Notes under the pieces: generated by a model
The model's database searches: none
Told to the model about the DNA's origin: nothing
Seen by the model: the letters and a program-made list of their open reading frames with translations, nothing else
Source: DTSX01 sp964633465
GTDB lineage: Bacteria; Pseudomonadota; Gammaproteobacteria; Steroidobacterales; UBA11654
Assembly: GCA_964633465.1 (NCBI GenBank)
Contig: CAZWGB010000061.1
Coordinates: 1 to 7,094 of the forward strand
Length of the DNA stretch: 7,094 nt
Direction of reading: 5' to 3'
Position numbers and translations under genes: made by a program
Shown here: piece by piece, positions 5,811 to 7,094 of the stretch
Layout: each line of letters begins with the position of its first letter
Position numbering within the stretch: position 1 is the first letter of the stretch

Positions 5811-6299
5811 TTAATTCAGCTTCAAAGGCTTGTCCCAAAAAGCATTTGCCTCCAATGTGTGGAATTTTATATCTATTCCTGGTTCTTGAAAAAGCATTAA
5901 TATACTCAATGCTTTTACCACCTCAATATCGAGAGGCTCAAAGCCAATAGCCATGAGTTTGTCAATCAACAGTTCACGCTTTAAAGGCGACAACAATCCA
6001 AATTTTTCAAGCCTTACAATATAGTTTTGACACTCTTCATCAAGCAAATTTTTTTCTTTGTCGCTTAAAACCCTTACTGAGAGTTTTTTTGGTTGTTGAA
6101 TATCAATGGTGTTTGTAGGTTGATTAAAAACAGACACCCAGTCCATCGCATGCTCAATCATCTCTTCTTGGAATCCAGCAATAACCAACTCATTTCTAAT
6201 TTGCAATTCGTTGTTTTGTTTGTTCTCGTGCTCATCTGAGTAGTACTCAAACAAATAAAGCAAAACATCGAGAAAAGCTTCTTTCGTTTTGTGGTTCAT
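5811..6299 (-). CDS. smg: Smg family protein (DUF494)
   Basis: A 162-residue acidic cytoplasmic protein of the Smg/DUF494 family, whose biochemical function is not established. The N-terminal FLDVLLYLFEYY matches the E. coli Smg start (MFDVLMYLFETY). GLLSPLKRELLIDKLMAIGFEPLDIEVVK and LMLFQEPG match the corresponding C-terminal E. coli segments. E. coli Smg has 157 residues. No signal peptide or membrane helix is visible. The ATG at 6299 adds eight residues before the conserved block; no nearer ATG exists. No Shine-Dalgarno precedes it (CCTAATAAA before the ATG). It is the first gene of the minus-strand block and is divergent from def. In many gammaproteobacteria dprA and a LysM-domain gene sit between smg and def, but here the two are directly adjacent. 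Confidence 0.88.
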   Translation of the reverse strand: MNHKTKEAFLDVLLYLFEYYSDEHENKQNNELQIRNELVIAGFQEEMIEHAMDWVSVFNQPTNTIDIQQPKKLSVRVLSDKEKNLLDEECQNYIVRLEKFGLLSPLKRELLIDKLMAIGFEPLDIEVVKALSILMLFQEPGIDIKFHTLEANAFWDKPLKLN

Positions 6300-6329
6300 T
6301 TTATTAGGAAAAAAGTGGTTGTTTTGTTG

Positions 6330-6380
6330 AGAATGTACGAAAAGAAGCCTGAGGTCAAACTCTTTTTTAGTTTTTTAAAT
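6330..6380 (-). promoter_or_regulatory. Candidate smg promoter with A-tract UP element
   Basis: On the minus strand TTGACC (6358-6353) is preceded by AAATTTAAAAAACTAAAAAA (6380-6363), two A6 tracts 8 bp apart that resemble an UP element. The -10 is less clear: TACATT (6337-6332) after 15 bp, or CATTCT (6335-6330) after 17 bp. The start would lie about 25-30 nt upstream of the smg ATG. This would drive smg and probably topA-tsaC-aroE. Confidence 0.4.
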
Positions 6381-6405
6381 TTGTGATCTTTGCTTCTTGC
6401 CTTGC

Positions 6406-6423
6406 TGTCAAAATTGCTTGACA
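6406..6423. repeat. Inverted repeat TGTCAA-N6-TTGACA
   Basis: The right arm is a perfect -35 hexamer reading toward def, and the left arm is the same hexamer reading toward smg. The 6-bp arms are exact. Neither has a good -10 at 16-18 bp, so the pair may be an operator rather than two -35 boxes. It abuts the 14-bp palindrome at 6424-6437. Confidence 0.45.
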
Positions 6424-6437
6424 ACATGATATCATGT
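6424..6437. promoter_or_regulatory. Perfect 14-bp palindrome, candidate operator
   Basis: ACATGATATCATGT reads identically on both strands with no spacer. It lies in the smg/def divergent region, directly after the TTGACA box and about 37 bp before the def ATG. Its position and symmetry fit a binding site for a dimeric regulator. No specific regulator is recognised. Confidence 0.45.
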
Positions 6438-6446
6438 CATCCCTTT

Positions 6447-6468
6447 GGTTATATTCGGTGGTATATTC
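6447..6468 (+). promoter_or_regulatory. Candidate def -10 boxes, repeated GGT(T)ATATTC
   Basis: GGTTATATTC (6447-6456) and GGTATATTC (6460-6468) are near-identical and each contains TATATT. The first TATATT (6450-6455) lies 26 bp from the TTGACA at 6418, too far for a standard pair. The second (6462-6467) would start transcription at about the def ATG, giving a leaderless or nearly leaderless message. Neither has a matching -35, so the true start is undecided. Confidence 0.3.
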
Positions 6469-6473
6469 TACAT

Positions 6474-7007
6474 ATGGAGAGACTAAAAATACTTGAATTT
6501 CCAGACAAAAGGCTGAGAAGAGTATCAGAAGCCGTAGCCGTTTTTGATCAAGGCATCAAAACACTATCTGCTAACATGCTGGTGACTATGTATGAAGAAA
6601 GAGGGGTTGGTTTAGCTGCGCCACAAGTTAACAAACCAATCCGCCTAATTGTTATGGATATCTCTGAAGATCGAGACCAACCCATGGTATTTGTTAACCC
6701 AGTTATTAGTTCATACGAGGGCAAAATTGAAAGCAATGAAGGTTGCCTTTCTGTGCCAGACATAAAAACTGATGTTAAACGTCATGAGACTATTTCGCTT
6801 AGTGCACAGGATTTAGAGGGAAACGCAATCTCTCTTGATGCTGATGGCCTATTGTCGATTTGCATCCAACATGAAATTGACCATCTTAATGGGAAGCTCT
6901 TTATAGATTATATATCTGATATTAAATTACAAAGACTAAGAAAAAAAATTTCCAAACAAAACAAAGCAGCAAGAATTGAAAAACAAAAAAACACCAGGCT
7001 CATATAA
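6474..7007 (+). CDS. def: Peptide deformylase
   Basis: Removes the formyl group from the N-terminal methionine of nascent proteins; a cytoplasmic Fe/Zn hydrolase acting at the ribosome. It has 177 residues from the chosen start, against 169 in E. coli. All three family motifs are present: GVGLAAPQV (44-52), EGCLS (89-93) with metal ligand Cys91, and QHEIDHLNG (132-140) with ligands His133 and His137 and catalytic Glu134. The start at 6474 (MERLKILEFPDKRLRRV) aligns with the E. coli N-terminus MSVLQVLHIPDERLRKV. The same frame stays open upstream to a TTG at 6390, but that extension has no family counterpart and crosses the regulatory palindrome. No Shine-Dalgarno is seen; GGTGG at 6457-6461 is weak and 12 nt away. 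A Lys/Arg-rich C-terminal tail follows residue 150. Fmt begins 30 bp downstream, the usual def-fmt pairing. Confidence 0.96.
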   Translation: MERLKILEFPDKRLRRVSEAVAVFDQGIKTLSANMLVTMYEERGVGLAAPQVNKPIRLIVMDISEDRDQPMVFVNPVISSYEGKIESNEGCLSVPDIKTDVKRHETISLSAQDLEGNAISLDADGLLSICIQHEIDHLNGKLFIDYISDIKLQRLRKKISKQNKAARIEKQKNTRLI

Positions 7008-7036
7008 ATGAGAGTTGTTTGAATCATGGCTGACTT

Positions 7037-7094
7037 ATGAATATTATCTTTGCAGCTACTTCAAGTTTTTCAGAACAAACATTAATAACTCTCA
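7037..7094 (+). CDS. fmt: Probable methionyl-tRNA formyltransferase, N-terminal fragment
   Basis: The ATG at 7037 opens MNIIFAATSSFSEQTLITL before the window ends. The beta-strand and loop resemble the Fmt N-terminus (E. coli RIIFAGTPDFAARHLDALL), and fmt directly downstream of def is a widely conserved order. The match is imperfect: the usual GTPxFA reads ATSSFS. Known role of the family: formylation of initiator Met-tRNA using 10-formyl-THF. The ATG overlaps by ATGA with the stop of a four-codon mini-ORF (7026-7040), and no Shine-Dalgarno is apparent. With 19 codons visible, identification rests largely on position. Another formyltransferase-fold protein is possible. Confidence 0.65.
   Translation, partial: MNIIFAATSSFSEQTLITL

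Noticed and set aside
6390..6473. N-terminal extension of def from a TTG at 6390 (28 extra residues).
   Set aside because: The extension has no counterpart in peptide deformylases, includes the regulatory repeats and palindrome, and has no ribosome site; the ATG at 6474 aligns with the family N-terminus.
1..7094. Mobile elements, CRISPR arrays, tRNA or rRNA genes, phage or toxin-antitoxin modules.
   Set aside because: No direct-repeat arrays, transposase motifs, cloverleaf sequences or paired small genes of such kind were found; the window is almost filled by housekeeping genes.

Overview
The window is an ordinary chromosomal housekeeping segment from an AT-rich gammaproteobacterium. Gor and AroE match E. 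coli Gor and AroE at the numbering of their catalytic residues. The order smg-topA-tsaC-aroE, divergent from def-fmt, is the conserved gammaproteobacterial arrangement around def/fmt. Very short gene gaps, AT-rich spacers and the absence of genes usually found between smg and def suggest a streamlined, possibly marine lineage. That last point is inference; no sequence here fixes a genus. I see no rRNA, tRNA, CRISPR array, insertion sequence or integrase.

Layout. Positions 1-65 hold the start of xthA (exonuclease III) on the minus strand, running off the left edge. It is divergent from gor (glutathione reductase, 106-1458, plus strand) across a 40-bp spacer. A small secreted protein of unknown function follows at 1542-1829 (plus). 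It converges with aroE across only 5 bp. The minus-strand block, in transcription order, is smg (6299-5811), topA (5746-3272), tsaC (3247-2708) and aroE (2650-1835). A 174-bp divergent regulatory region (6300-6473) separates smg from def (peptide deformylase, 6474-7007, plus). The first 19 codons of a probable fmt begin at 7037 and run off the right edge.

Roles. Def and Fmt handle the N-formyl group of initiator Met-tRNA and nascent proteins. TsaC makes the threonylcarbamoyl-AMP used for the t6A37 tRNA modification. TopA relaxes negative supercoils. AroE is the shikimate dehydrogenase step of aromatic biosynthesis. Gor keeps glutathione reduced and XthA repairs abasic or oxidised DNA. The minus block looks like one transcription unit with an extra near-consensus promoter directly in front of aroE.

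The points most worth a second look are the unknown two-cysteine periplasmic protein, and the topA/tsaC junction, which is in frame with a TTG start and no Shine-Dalgarno. Others are motif deviations in TsaC and TopA, a GC-rich hairpin in the topA leader, a perfect 14-bp palindrome upstream of def, and the apparent absence of dprA and the LysM gene between smg and def. I found no strong case for a wholly new biological system.
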